The notes under the pieces: generated by a model
Told to the model about the DNA's origin: nothing
What the model saw: only the letters and a program-made list of their open reading frames with translations
Databases searched by the model: none
Source of the DNA: Metabacillus crassostreae
GTDB lineage: Bacteria; Bacillota; Bacilli; Bacillales; Bacillaceae
Reading direction: 5' to 3'
NCBI RefSeq assembly: GCF_016908395.1
Contig: NZ_JAFBDU010000003.1
Coordinates: forward strand, 248,001-312,000
Length of the DNA stretch: 64,000 nt
Translations under genes and position numbers: made by a program
Part shown: positions 9,249 to 18,020 of the stretch, one piece after another
How the letters are laid out: each line of letters begins with the position of its first letter
Position numbering within the stretch: the first letter of the stretch is position 1

Positions 9249-10405
9249 AAATTGTAAAAATTACTTATCTGATTAACGGAACTATAAGGTTCTGTTGAAT
9301 CTAGTTTTTTCATAACCTTCTCTTTAAAGCTTTTTTCATCCAGATACTTTTTAACACCGTTATATATGCTCTCTATATCATGATCAACAATTAAACCGTC
9401 TACTTCGTTTTGGATAATTTCCTTTGCTGTAGGAAAACTTGTACATACAATCGGCCTTTTTAGAATTTTTGCTTCACTTACTGTAAGACCGAATCCTTCC
9501 TTTATTGATGTTTGTACATAGATATCACAATTTCTCATATAAATATATGGGTTAACTTTTTTTCCCAGAAAAATAAAGTAGTCCTGTAATTCATAGTCCT
9601 CTATCAATTTTTGAAGCTTTTTTCTTTCAGGTCCTTCTCCAATACTAAACCATTTAAATGTATATCCCTCATGCTTGAGTAATTTTGCTACCTCAATAGC
9701 CTTTTCGTAGCCTTTTGCTGTTACTAACCTTCCAACGGTTAAAATAATAACTAATGAATTATCAAATTCCTTAGCATCTTCTTCACGTGACATCTTATCA
9801 ATCATTTTAGGATCAACTATATCTAAAACCAGATCAACTTTATTCTTATATTCTTCTCTAAGTTGGGACACAGAACTTTTTGTATGTTCAGAAACCGCAA
9901 TAATTTTGTCTATTTTACTGTATGACTTATAATCAAGTTCTTTATCATACAAAGTATTGGCATAATCAGTATTAATCCATGCTAGTTTTTTTGATGCTTT
10001 AACCTTATTTGCTACTAAATATGTAGGCATTCCCTGACTATACGCTATTGCAACATCATACATTTTATTTAATGGGGAAATAATCCTACTTATACTTTTA
10101 AATACAACCTGCTCACTATGTAAAACGTTTTTTTTATAATTATTTACTCTTAAATTCAAAGAAGTCTTGATTCTATAGTACAGGTTCTCAAAAGTAAATT
10201 TGTTTTCTATTGAACTAAAGTATCTAGGTACTGGTAAAATATTTATATACGACGGAACATATTTTTCTAGATCTCCACCTCTTTTAATTAACAATAAGTC
10301 TATTTCGTATATAGAGGAATCAATCAAATTTAATAATGAAATTAAACTTTTTTCTGCTCCGCCAATCGTTAGTGAATCAATTACGAAAAGTAGCTTTTTT
10401 TTCAT
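9236..10405 (-). CDS. Family 4 glycosyltransferase
   Basis: 389 residues from the ATG at 10405. The longer frame back to 10483 overlaps the upstream GT2, whereas 10405 gives a four-base ATGA overlap with that gene's stop, so I prefer it. N-terminus KKLLFVIDSLTIGGAEKSLI, donor domain LTVGRLVTAKGYEKAI, and E-x7-E motif EGFGLTVSE (Glu303 and Glu311). Paralogue of the GT4s at 6904 and 11454. Expected to extend the EPS repeat; sugar specificity is not readable. Confidence 0.87.
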   Translation of the reverse strand: MKKKLLFVIDSLTIGGAEKSLISLLNLIDSSIYEIDLLLIKRGGDLEKYVPSYINILPVPRYFSSIENKFTFENLYYRIKTSLNLRVNNYKKNVLHSEQVVFKSISRIISPLNKMYDVAIAYSQGMPTYLVANKVKASKKLAWINTDYANTLYDKELDYKSYSKIDKIIAVSEHTKSSVSQLREEYKNKVDLVLDIVDPKMIDKMSREEDAKEFDNSLVIILTVGRLVTAKGYEKAIEVAKLLKHEGYTFKWFSIGEGPERKKLQKLIEDYELQDYFIFLGKKVNPYIYMRNCDIYVQTSIKEGFGLTVSEAKILKRPIVCTSFPTAKEIIQNEVDGLIVDHDIESIYNGVKKYLDEKSFKEKVMKKLDSTEPYSSVNQISNFYNLIEN

Positions 10406-11439
10406 AAACTCACTTGCTTTCTTAATGTTAATTTTCTTTTTAGAGTCTTTAGAAGGTTCAAATAATAAATATATATAATACAAGTTTTATAGAATTTGTT
10501 TTTTATAAAAAATAAAAAAGGTTTATAGTAAATACTAGTACTCCTAAATTCACTTTTATATTTCATAATATAAGGTATAGAAAGCATTTCCTTAACATTT
10601 TGGTCAACTTTTTTATTTCCTATTTTTTTCACATTTTTACTTTGATACTCTACGATACTTAATACAAAATCTTGAATTCGTTTTACAATTATTTTTTTAC
10701 TTATTTTTTCATCTAATTTAGCCAAATGAAATATTTCTTCAAGATATTCACAAACCATTATATTATTATGTATATAATTTATTGATATGTTTGAACTAAT
10801 GCTTCCTTGATTCAGTCTGTTGTAATTATATAAATACTCTTGAATTGCAACAATTACCTTGCAACGAGATACATATTGGAGAACAAAAACTAAGTCCTCA
10901 GACATAAATATATTTTTATCCATTTTTAAGTTATTCTTTAAAATTACTTCTCTTTTAAAAATCTTACCCCAAAGAACTCCACCTGTTCCCTTACATACCA
11001 TTTCCATAAACGTGTGTAGTGAAACATTTTCATTAATATTAAAATCCGTATGATTCTTTATCCCATATTTAGAGTAATCTTTATAACCACAACAGACTAA
11101 ATCAGCATCTAATCTTATCGTTTCTTTTAATAACAATTCAATATACTGTTTATCAACAGTATCATCTGAATCTATAAAAACTAAATATTCACCTGTTGAT
11201 GATGAAATACCTTTGTTCCTAGCTACAGAAGGCCCATTATTTTCCTGATATAAATAGATTATACGATTATCTCTTTCTTTATACTCCATAATAATTTGTT
11301 CACTTTTATCAATTGAACCGTCATTGACAATAATAATCTCAATTTCTAAATATGTTTGATTTAGTATGCTTTCTATACATGTTGAGATATAATTCTCACA
11401 ATTATAAACTGGTACTATGACGCTTACTTTCGGTACCAT
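10402..11439 (-). CDS. Family 2 glycosyltransferase
   Basis: 345 residues from ATG 11439, which has a perfect GGAGGT six bases upstream; an ATG 12 nt earlier has none. GT-A motifs: VSVIVPVYNCE, NDGS at 39-42, and the metal-binding DSDD at 90-93. The C-terminus is strongly basic (ending LKRKLTLRKQVSL), which may hold the enzyme at the membrane. Sits between two GT4 genes with very short spacing on both sides. Confidence 0.86.
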   Translation of the reverse strand: MVPKVSVIVPVYNCENYISTCIESILNQTYLEIEIIIVNDGSIDKSEQIIMEYKERDNRIIYLYQENNGPSVARNKGISSSTGEYLVFIDSDDTVDKQYIELLLKETIRLDADLVCCGYKDYSKYGIKNHTDFNINENVSLHTFMEMVCKGTGGVLWGKIFKREVILKNNLKMDKNIFMSEDLVFVLQYVSRCKVIVAIQEYLYNYNRLNQGSISSNISINYIHNNIMVCEYLEEIFHLAKLDEKISKKIIVKRIQDFVLSIVEYQSKNVKKIGNKKVDQNVKEMLSIPYIMKYKSEFRSTSIYYKPFLFFIKNKFYKTCIIYIYYLNLLKTLKRKLTLRKQVSL

Positions 11440-11453
11440 GCTTACCTCCATTG

Positions 11454-12647
11454 TTAATTAACAATTTGATATAATTTATCTAACTCATTACTATTACAGA
11501 AATTTGTATTATTACAGTTGTTAATCAATATTTTTCTTTCTTCTGAATTCTTATACAATCTTTCAATACCTGTCGCTAGTCCCTCAACAGATAACTCCGT
11601 AATACATCCATCATGCCCATCTTTAACTTGGCTATGTGCGGTTGTATAATTAGTAATCATTACTGGCTTAGAAAGAATTTGAGCTTCCCCCACCGTTACA
11701 GCCTTTCCTTCATACCTTGATGGTTGAACATAAAGATCAGCCTCTTTTATAAACGGATAAGGATTAATTTGCTTCCCTAATAGAAAGAACCTATCTTCTA
11801 GTTTAGCTTCTTTAATCATGTCTTTGATGATAGAATCATCCCCACCATATCCCACTACATACCAAGCAAGATCATGAAAACCTTTTTCTTTCAATATCTT
11901 TAGAGCCCTTACTGCATTATCTATCCCTTTGGCATGTGAAAGTCTAGCAACTGTTACTATTTTAAACCTATTATCCTTCATCATTGGATGATCAACTTTT
12001 TCATTAGCCATCTCCCTAATAAACTCTGGAGATGTTATATTTTCGATTACAATAACCTTATCTTCTAATTCACCGTATTTTTTCAAGAATGCCATTTTAC
12101 AAGCCTCAGAAACAGCTATTATATAGTCAAACTTCCTCCACAATTTTAAATCCATTTGAATGTTTGTCTCAACAGTTGAAAAATCGGTATGAATCCACGC
12201 AATTTTTTTCTTTGCGTTAACCTTCTCAGCAACAAAATAATGTGGCCATAAATAGCTAATCGCAACATCGTAATGTTTCGCTACTTTTGGAAGAAAGGGT
12301 AAAGCATACAACCACATTAGCTGCATTTGATAATAGCCTGACTCTTCCATTCTTTTTATTTTTCCTAAAAGATCTGCATTTACCTTAGAAAATATACGTG
12401 ATACGCCTATTCCATACTGCTTTTCTTTTAAGATTTCTCCTATTGATTTCCTATATGTTGAGTATTGTGGAATTTCGTTTAATAAATTTACTTTATTAGA
12501 AACTAAATCTAGAAAATCACCTTGATGTTTGTATAACATTAAATCAACAGCATAATTTTCGTAATCAAAGTTGTTAAGCATGCTAATAAGACTTCTTTCT
12601 ACCCCGCCAACTTCCATATCAAAAGAAGATATCAATATTTTTTTCAT
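11454..12647 (-). CDS. Family 4 glycosyltransferase
   Basis: 397-residue GT-B enzyme; first of the three tandem GT4 paralogues in transcription order. N-terminus MKKILISSFDMEVGGVERSL; donor domain IVTVARLSHAKGIDNAVRAL; E-x7-E motif in YEGKAVTVGEAQ. Eight bases separate it from the GT32 gene. Role: adds one residue of the EPS repeat unit at the cytoplasmic membrane face. Confidence 0.87.
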   Translation of the reverse strand: MKKILISSFDMEVGGVERSLISMLNNFDYENYAVDLMLYKHQGDFLDLVSNKVNLLNEIPQYSTYRKSIGEILKEKQYGIGVSRIFSKVNADLLGKIKRMEESGYYQMQLMWLYALPFLPKVAKHYDVAISYLWPHYFVAEKVNAKKKIAWIHTDFSTVETNIQMDLKLWRKFDYIIAVSEACKMAFLKKYGELEDKVIVIENITSPEFIREMANEKVDHPMMKDNRFKIVTVARLSHAKGIDNAVRALKILKEKGFHDLAWYVVGYGGDDSIIKDMIKEAKLEDRFFLLGKQINPYPFIKEADLYVQPSRYEGKAVTVGEAQILSKPVMITNYTTAHSQVKDGHDGCITELSVEGLATGIERLYKNSEERKILINNCNNTNFCNSNELDKLYQIVN

Positions 12648-12655
12648 ATTTTCTC

Positions 12656-13399
12656 CTAAACATTTGAAACAATTTTTCTGATCTTAGCCATATTATCTCC
12701 ACCTATTACCTTAGCTACTACTGATTTTACATTACTTTTAAATCTAGCTTTTGGTGGTAACCAGCTTTTATAGAAGTGATGCATGGCATACGTATTTTCA
12801 GTTATAAACTTCCTGCAGTTAATATAATCATATGGTGAGAAGTATGTTTGGGGATAAAAAGTCCCTATGTCTCCTAGTTCTTGATATTGTCCATTCATTT
12901 TTAAGCCTCTGCTTTTTAATATCTCAGAAACAATAGCCACATTAGTTAAATCATTGAAACTACCATCTTTGTTGACAAAACACTTTTGGTTATATGAATC
13001 TAAAAATAATTGAATTAATTTATTTCTCTTTCTTGAACCAATCGTACTAGTTGCTATATAGTTTTCTTGTTCATATCCCCAAAATGACTCGTGATGTAAT
13101 AAATCGTCAAATGATTTAAACACCTCTACATCAGTATCTAGGTATATTCCACCAAAATGATAGAGAGCATATACTCTTGCATAATCACTTACAAAAGCAA
13201 ATTTGCCAAATTCATAAGCTTCTTTTACATATCTATTGCTATTTATATCAAAATTATTTTCATTCCATTCCCTTATTTCGTAACCAGATAATTGAATTTC
13301 CCAGCTCGCTATACATTTTTTCACAATATCAGGTTTTTCTTTTCCACCGAACCAACAATAATGTATAATTTTAGGGATTTTATTCGTCTTTTCATTCAT
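12656..13399 (-). CDS. Family 32 (DXD, capsular type) glycosyltransferase
   Basis: About 247 residues of the Gly_transf_sug/Och1 type: IPKIIHYCWFGGKEKP at the start, FVSDYARVYALYHFGGIYLDTD with the catalytic DTD at 88-90, and HHFYKSWLPP near the end. Such enzymes occur widely in capsule and EPS clusters. The start is uncertain: ATG 13399 follows AAGGGAAGG at a long 11-nt spacing, while earlier in-frame ATGs (13426, 13432) have no ribosome site. It is the first gene of the variable tail that follows the conserved eps core. Confidence 0.8.
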   Translation of the reverse strand: MNEKTNKIPKIIHYCWFGGKEKPDIVKKCIASWEIQLSGYEIREWNENNFDINSNRYVKEAYEFGKFAFVSDYARVYALYHFGGIYLDTDVEVFKSFDDLLHHESFWGYEQENYIATSTIGSRKRNKLIQLFLDSYNQKCFVNKDGSFNDLTNVAIVSEILKSRGLKMNGQYQELGDIGTFYPQTYFSPYDYINCRKFITENTYAMHHFYKSWLPPKARFKSNVKSVVAKVIGGDNMAKIRKIVSNV

Positions 13400-13445
13400 T
13401 TTTTTATAAACCTTCCCTTCAACCATGTTCATTATATAAAAGAGA

Positions 13446-14615
13446 TCAAAGTGAAACTCTCATTTTTAATAATTCCTTTACACATTTTATGACTCTCATT
13501 TGATCTTCTTCCGTCATATTCGAACCTGAAGGAAGGCATAGCCCTGTACTGAACAAATTTTCTGACACACTCATATTTTCACAATGAGAATAGTAGTTAA
13601 CACCTTCAAATAATGGTTGCATGTGCAGTGGTTTCCAAACAGGACGTGCTTCAATCTTTTCTTCAGATAAAGCCTTTAAAATAGAGGGTACGGAAGTGCC
13701 TATAACTCCCTCATCAATTGTTAATGCAGTGAGCCAACGATTTGATATTGTATGTTGTAATTGCGGCATGAAATGAAGCCCTGGAATAGAACATAACTCT
13801 TGCTTGTAACGATCAAATAGTAGCCTTCTTGCCTGAACCCTTTCATCCAATACCTCTAATTGTGCTCTACCAATACCAGCAAGGATATTGCTCATTCGAT
13901 AATTAAAACCAATAGTACTATGTTGATAGTGGAGTGCATGATCCTTCGCTTGAGTTGCTAAAAACCTTGCTTTCTTTAATGCTTCAACATCATTCGATAC
14001 TAGCATTCCTCCACTAGAGGTTGTAATAATTTTGTTTCCATTAAATGAAAAAATACCAAACTTTCCAAATGATCCACTAGCTTTCCCTTTATAAGTAGAT
14101 CCGAGAGATTCGGCCGCGTCCTCAATTATTGGTACGTTATATTGATTACATATTGTAACGATTTCATCCATTTTGGCACTTTGTCCGTATAAATTAACAA
14201 CAATTACTGCTTTAGGAAGATTTCCATTCATACATGCTTCTTTTAAAGCTTTCTCAAGAGCTTGAGGAGACATATTCCACGTTTCAGGCTCTGAATCGAT
14301 GAAAACTGGCTCTGCTCCCTGGTAAAGAATTGGATTAGCACTCGCAACAAAAGTTAAAGTAGAACAAAATACTTTGTCTCCCTTTTTTACATCTAATAAA
14401 GAAAGAGCCAGATGAATTGCTGCAGTACCAGAACTTACGGCAACAGCTTCACTGACTCCTACATAATGGGCTATTTCTTTTTCAAATGCATCAACATTTG
14501 GTCCTAACGGAGCAATCCAATTTGTTTCAAATGCATCATGAATATAGTTCATTTCATTTCCACTCATGTGCGGAGCAGAAAGAAATATTCTTTTTTGATC
14601 GCTTTTTTGCAGCAT
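13446..14615 (-). CDS. epsN: PLP-dependent UDP-4-amino-sugar aminotransferase EpsN
   Basis: 389-residue DegT/DnrJ/EryC1/StrS aminotransferase. It converts the 4-keto product of EpsC to the 4-amino sugar (PglE step of UDP-diacetylbacillosamine synthesis). The PLP-binding Lys195 lies in FSFNGNKI, Asp166 in the EDAAES motif binds the pyridine nitrogen, and SSGTAAIHLAL (61-71) holds the phosphate site. One base separates it from epsM. EpsC-EpsN-EpsM-EpsL are all present, so the pathway is complete in the operon. Confidence 0.9.
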   Translation of the reverse strand: MLQKSDQKRIFLSAPHMSGNEMNYIHDAFETNWIAPLGPNVDAFEKEIAHYVGVSEAVAVSSGTAAIHLALSLLDVKKGDKVFCSTLTFVASANPILYQGAEPVFIDSEPETWNMSPQALEKALKEACMNGNLPKAVIVVNLYGQSAKMDEIVTICNQYNVPIIEDAAESLGSTYKGKASGSFGKFGIFSFNGNKIITTSSGGMLVSNDVEALKKARFLATQAKDHALHYQHSTIGFNYRMSNILAGIGRAQLEVLDERVQARRLLFDRYKQELCSIPGLHFMPQLQHTISNRWLTALTIDEGVIGTSVPSILKALSEEKIEARPVWKPLHMQPLFEGVNYYSHCENMSVSENLFSTGLCLPSGSNMTEEDQMRVIKCVKELLKMRVSL

Positions 14616-14616
14616 A

Positions 14617-15252
14617 TTACACCTCCTCCTTTATTTTTGATTTGGCTGGAATACCAACCGCAGTTGTATTGGATGGAATTGAGTTTATGACAGTTGCACC
14701 TGCTCCGATCGTCGACCAATCTCCTACCTTTACATTCGGAATAAGATTCGCACCTGTTCCTATATGTGCCCCCTCCCCTAATGAAACAGAACCTGCTAGC
14801 GTTGCATTTGGAGATACATGAGCAAAATCATTTATTCTATTGTCATGTTCCACAATTGAACCTGTATTAACAATAACGTGATTGCCAATAACAGCATCTG
14901 CATTTACTACAGTATTTGCCATAACAACTGTTCCTTTTCCAATCCTAGCACTAGGACTTATAACTGCTGAAGGATGGATAAAAGTCATATAATGATGCTC
15001 TTCAAGTTTCATTTTATTAACAATCTTTTTCCTACTTTGATTATGTCCAATTGCTATGATAAATTTGGTTTCATCAAATTTATCCATTAGAAATTGATAT
15101 GCTGATATTGGAGCATAAAATAGTTCGTCTTCAATCCAATAATCTTCAAATTTATCATCTAAATAACCAGCAATATGTATATTCTTATCTGATAAAATAA
15201 TATCTTTCACTACTTTACTATGACCACCAGTTCCTATAATGACAATATTCAT
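14617..15252 (-). CDS. epsM: UDP-4-amino-sugar N-acetyltransferase EpsM
   Basis: 211-residue PglD/NeuD-family acetyltransferase: N-terminal UDP-sugar domain starting IVIIGTGGHSKVV and a left-handed beta-helix of hexapeptides (IGKGTV, IGNHVIV, LGEGAHIG, VGDWSTIG). His136 in VEHDNRI is the likely catalytic base. It acetylates the EpsN product with acetyl-CoA to give UDP-diacetylbacillosamine. Overlaps epsL by four bases. Confidence 0.9.
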   Translation of the reverse strand: MNIVIIGTGGHSKVVKDIILSDKNIHIAGYLDDKFEDYWIEDELFYAPISAYQFLMDKFDETKFIIAIGHNQSRKKIVNKMKLEEHHYMTFIHPSAVISPSARIGKGTVVMANTVVNADAVIGNHVIVNTGSIVEHDNRINDFAHVSPNATLAGSVSLGEGAHIGTGANLIPNVKVGDWSTIGAGATVINSIPSNTTAVGIPAKSKIKEEV

Positions 15253-15857
15253 CGTTGGCCCTCTCTTATGTTTGAACCTTTAAACTTCTCGACAGTCACA
15301 TTTCCTGGTTGATTTATATCTTGTGATTTAATAACCTTATATATAGTTAAATAGAGAATTTTTATGTCTAATATAAATGTCCTATTTGTTACATACCACA
15401 CATCTAACTTAAATTTTTCTTCCCAAGAAATACTATTGCGACCATTTATTTGTGCCCACCCAGTTATTCCAGGCCTAACTTTATGCCGCTTTGCCTGTTC
15501 GGCTGTGTAAAGTGACAGATAGTCCATTAATAAAGGCCTCGGACCTACTAAACTAATATCTCCCTTGATCACATTTATTAACTGTGGGAATTCGTCTAAA
15601 CTAGTTCTTCTTAAAAACTTACCAAAAGGAGTTAACCTAAATTCATCAGGCAACAACTCACCATTTTCATTCTTTTCATCTGTCATTGTACGAAATTTAT
15701 AAAAATAAAAAGGCTTACCATGTAAGCCAGGTCGTAGTTGTTTGAAAAAGATTGGTGAGCCTAGTTTCATTCGTATCATAAACGCTACTACAACCATTAG
15801 TGGGGAAAGTAAGATAAGTATACTGACAGAAACACCAAAATCAAAAATTCGTTTCAT
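15249..15857 (-). CDS. epsL: Initiating phosphoglycosyl transferase EpsL
   Basis: 202-residue monotopic phosphoglycosyl transferase of the PglC type. It moves phospho-bacillosamine (or a related sugar phosphate) to undecaprenyl phosphate and so starts the EPS repeat. One hydrophobic re-entrant segment (about 10-28), the KFRTM motif (54-58), catalytic Asp88-Glu89 in RRTSLDEFP, and VGPRP (104-108). The long N-terminal extension of WbaP-type enzymes is absent. Follows the 48-codon ORF by 13 bp. Confidence 0.92.
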   Translation of the reverse strand: MKRIFDFGVSVSILILLSPLMVVVAFMIRMKLGSPIFFKQLRPGLHGKPFYFYKFRTMTDEKNENGELLPDEFRLTPFGKFLRRTSLDEFPQLINVIKGDISLVGPRPLLMDYLSLYTAEQAKRHKVRPGITGWAQINGRNSISWEEKFKLDVWYVTNRTFILDIKILYLTIYKVIKSQDINQPGNVTVEKFKGSNIREGQR

Positions 15858-15870
15858 TTTTTCCCCTCTC

Positions 15871-16017
15871 TCACTTCGTTGTGTATGACAAAAACTGTTG
15901 TTTAATATCTTCTATTAATTCCAAAACACTGATATTTTCTGTTTCTTGTCCTTTATTATAAACATTCACTAAAATTTCCTGTAAATGTTGCTCAGTTAAC
16001 TTCTCATCAGATTTCAT
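15871..16017 (-). CDS. Unannotated 48-residue protein inside the eps operon
   Basis: ATG at 16017 is preceded by AGAGGG at six bases and the frame ends in TGA 13 bp before epsL; it begins 11 bp after epsG ends. The product starts MKSDEKLTEQHLQEILVNVY, is hydrophilic and predicted helical, with an acidic centre (ELIEDIKQQF) and no signal or membrane segment. Good ribosome site and tight packing between genes support translation. I do not recognise the family. Confidence 0.6.
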   Translation of the reverse strand: MKSDEKLTEQHLQEILVNVYNKGQETENISVLELIEDIKQQFLSYTTK

Positions 16018-16028
16018 TTTCTACCCTC

Positions 16029-17099
16029 TTAAAAATTTATATATTCACTTCGATAATACAAATTTAACGATATAACTTGTTCATAATAAAAATACAAAAA
16101 ATAACAAACTAATAAACCATAGTAAACAAACTTCCTACTATTCTCTTTAAAAAGATATATGATCCAAGAAATTAAAATTAAGTTGTATAGACTAAAATAA
16201 ATATTAAATCTTGCAAATATCCAATTTTGTGTTGCAATAATTGTAAATAATAATCCTATAATTGAAATATTTACGATGATGTCACTTTTAGGCCAAAGCT
16301 CTCTTAATTTATGCCTTCCTAAATATGCGATTACAATAGGTACGGCATCAACAAGTACCCTTATCTTATTTGCTCCACCCTCGGCAAAATCACTATAATC
16401 TCCGTATTGGGAATTTTCGAGTACAGAAAACAGTAGTTTAGAAAATTGATCAAATCCTAAAACAATTAATATAGCGAGAGTTAATAACAAAAATGTAGTT
16501 TTCGTCCAAGCTTCTCTACGAACAATAAAATATATAGGTAATAGGATTAGAGCACTCTCATGAAACGTAGAGGCGAAAAGAACTACTAAAAAATATTGTT
16601 TGAATTTCCCATTTAACAAATACTTAGTTGCCCAAAATATAATAGAAGCTGCTAGAAATTGCCGTACACCATTCATCGAAACAATAAACATTCCAGATGT
16701 TATGAATACATACAGGCTTAATTCAATCATTTTAGAATATTTATATAATGTAATGACTATTAATATATTTGTAACAAAGGCTGTTATAAATAAGAGAATT
16801 TGTGGATCGTTCGATATATTCTTTAAATACATCTGCAAAACACTAAAACCTGGATCTTTATTTCCTAGTGCATATTCCCAAGTGAAGTTAGTTGTTTCAA
16901 ATGCATGCATATAGAAATAGGTATCTCCAATTGTGTTTCTTAAACCAGAAACTAGTACTAAACATGATACAACAAGAAATATCATTAACTTATTAGGTCT
17001 AATTAATATGTAATCATGAGTAGCACCACTTGCTGGAACATACCTTGATATGAAAGCCACAATAAACACGATGAGAAGTAAGTACCAAAGTACAGTCAT
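16029..17099 (-). CDS. epsG: EPS polymerase-like membrane protein EpsG
   Basis: 356 residues with about ten membrane segments, starting MTVLWYLLLIVFIVAFIS. It belongs to the EpsG family (Wzy-like), which polymerises the flipped repeat units outside the membrane. The LVSGLRNTIGDTYFY segment after the second helix, with Arg-x-x-x-G-D, is a typical conserved loop of this family. As in B. subtilis it follows epsD/epsF-type transferases. Confidence 0.85.
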   Translation of the reverse strand: MTVLWYLLLIVFIVAFISRYVPASGATHDYILIRPNKLMIFLVVSCLVLVSGLRNTIGDTYFYMHAFETTNFTWEYALGNKDPGFSVLQMYLKNISNDPQILLFITAFVTNILIVITLYKYSKMIELSLYVFITSGMFIVSMNGVRQFLAASIIFWATKYLLNGKFKQYFLVVLFASTFHESALILLPIYFIVRREAWTKTTFLLLTLAILIVLGFDQFSKLLFSVLENSQYGDYSDFAEGGANKIRVLVDAVPIVIAYLGRHKLRELWPKSDIIVNISIIGLLFTIIATQNWIFARFNIYFSLYNLILISWIIYLFKENSRKFVYYGLLVCYFLYFYYEQVISLNLYYRSEYINF

Positions 17100-17120
17100 T
17101 TAATTACCCTTTCGATATAA

Positions 17121-18020
17121 CTAATTCAACCTCGTTTTTGTTCTAGACATGATCAAGAAATACAATATAAGTCCTAAAGGCGTTGCCAAGAACGTTAACA
17201 GTCTAGAAGGAGATTCTTTAATAAAATTTTTATTCTTTGAAATAAGACTACTAGAGACATAGTGAATTGCTTGCCTATATTTGAATTTCATATCAGCAAA
17301 TGGTAACTTCATTAACTCTTTACGGTAGAAAGCAAAACCTTTTGGGTTAACTCTATATTGTTTTAACATATTCAATGAAGATCCATCTGGTAAATACTCA
17401 ACAACACAAAGAATTTCATTCAAAAGAAGCAAAGGGAATTCTTCATCTAACTTATGGTATTTATATGCTAGCCCTACATACTTTTCATTTTCAAATATGG
17501 GGTATGAATATTTTTTTGTTAACTCAGATCTATAAACAAGCTTCTTATCTCCCTTTACATCATGTTTATTATAAAGATCAAATAAAGTAGATTCTTTTAT
17601 AGATGCTGGCATTTTTGTGCCTATAATTTCTCCATTTTTAAATGAATCAAGACCAATCATCCCACTAACTTGATCACTACCATGTTTCTCCCAAAAATCA
17701 AGAATTTTTTCAACTGCATCAATCGGCATACAATCATCAGAATCAATACATACATTTAATTCTGTATCAATATTCTCATATGCGGTATTGTGAGCACCGT
17801 GCATTCCCTGGTTATCTTGCTTTATATAACGAATTTCAATATCGTCTTCCCTTTTCCACGTTTCAACTAATTCTTCCGTATTATCAGTAGATCCATCATC
17901 GATTATTAACCATATAAATTTTTTGTTCGTCTGAGACTTTAAACTTTCATAACAAACATGCAAACAATACGCTCTATTAAAGGTGGGAGTGAATACAGTC
18001 AACTTCTTCAACACTTTCAC
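17121..18020 (-). CDS. Family 2 glycosyltransferase between epsF and epsG
   Basis: About 299 residues. GT-A motifs: LTVFTPTFNRA, DDGSTDNT at 41-48 and DSDD at 93-96; a hydrophobic C-terminal segment (FLATPLGLILYFLIM) may dip into the membrane. The start is GTG at 18020 (overlapping the epsF stop as GTGA) or TTG at 18011, which has GAGGTGA at better spacing. It holds the epsE slot in content but not in order, and from memory its sequence is unlike EpsE, so no symbol is given. Confidence 0.85.
   Translation of the reverse strand: MKVLKKLTVFTPTFNRAYCLHVCYESLKSQTNKKFIWLIIDDGSTDNTEELVETWKREDDIEIRYIKQDNQGMHGAHNTAYENIDTELNVCIDSDDCMPIDAVEKILDFWEKHGSDQVSGMIGLDSFKNGEIIGTKMPASIKESTLFDLYNKHDVKGDKKLVYRSELTKKYSYPIFENEKYVGLAYKYHKLDEEFPLLLLNEILCVVEYLPDGSSLNMLKQYRVNPKGFAFYRKELMKLPFADMKFKYRQAIHYVSSSLISKNKNFIKESPSRLLTFLATPLGLILYFLIMSRTKTRLN

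Noticed and set aside
17121-18020. Naming this GT2 epsE
   Set aside because: It lies after epsF rather than before it and its motifs differ from EpsE as remembered; flagellar clutch function cannot be inferred.
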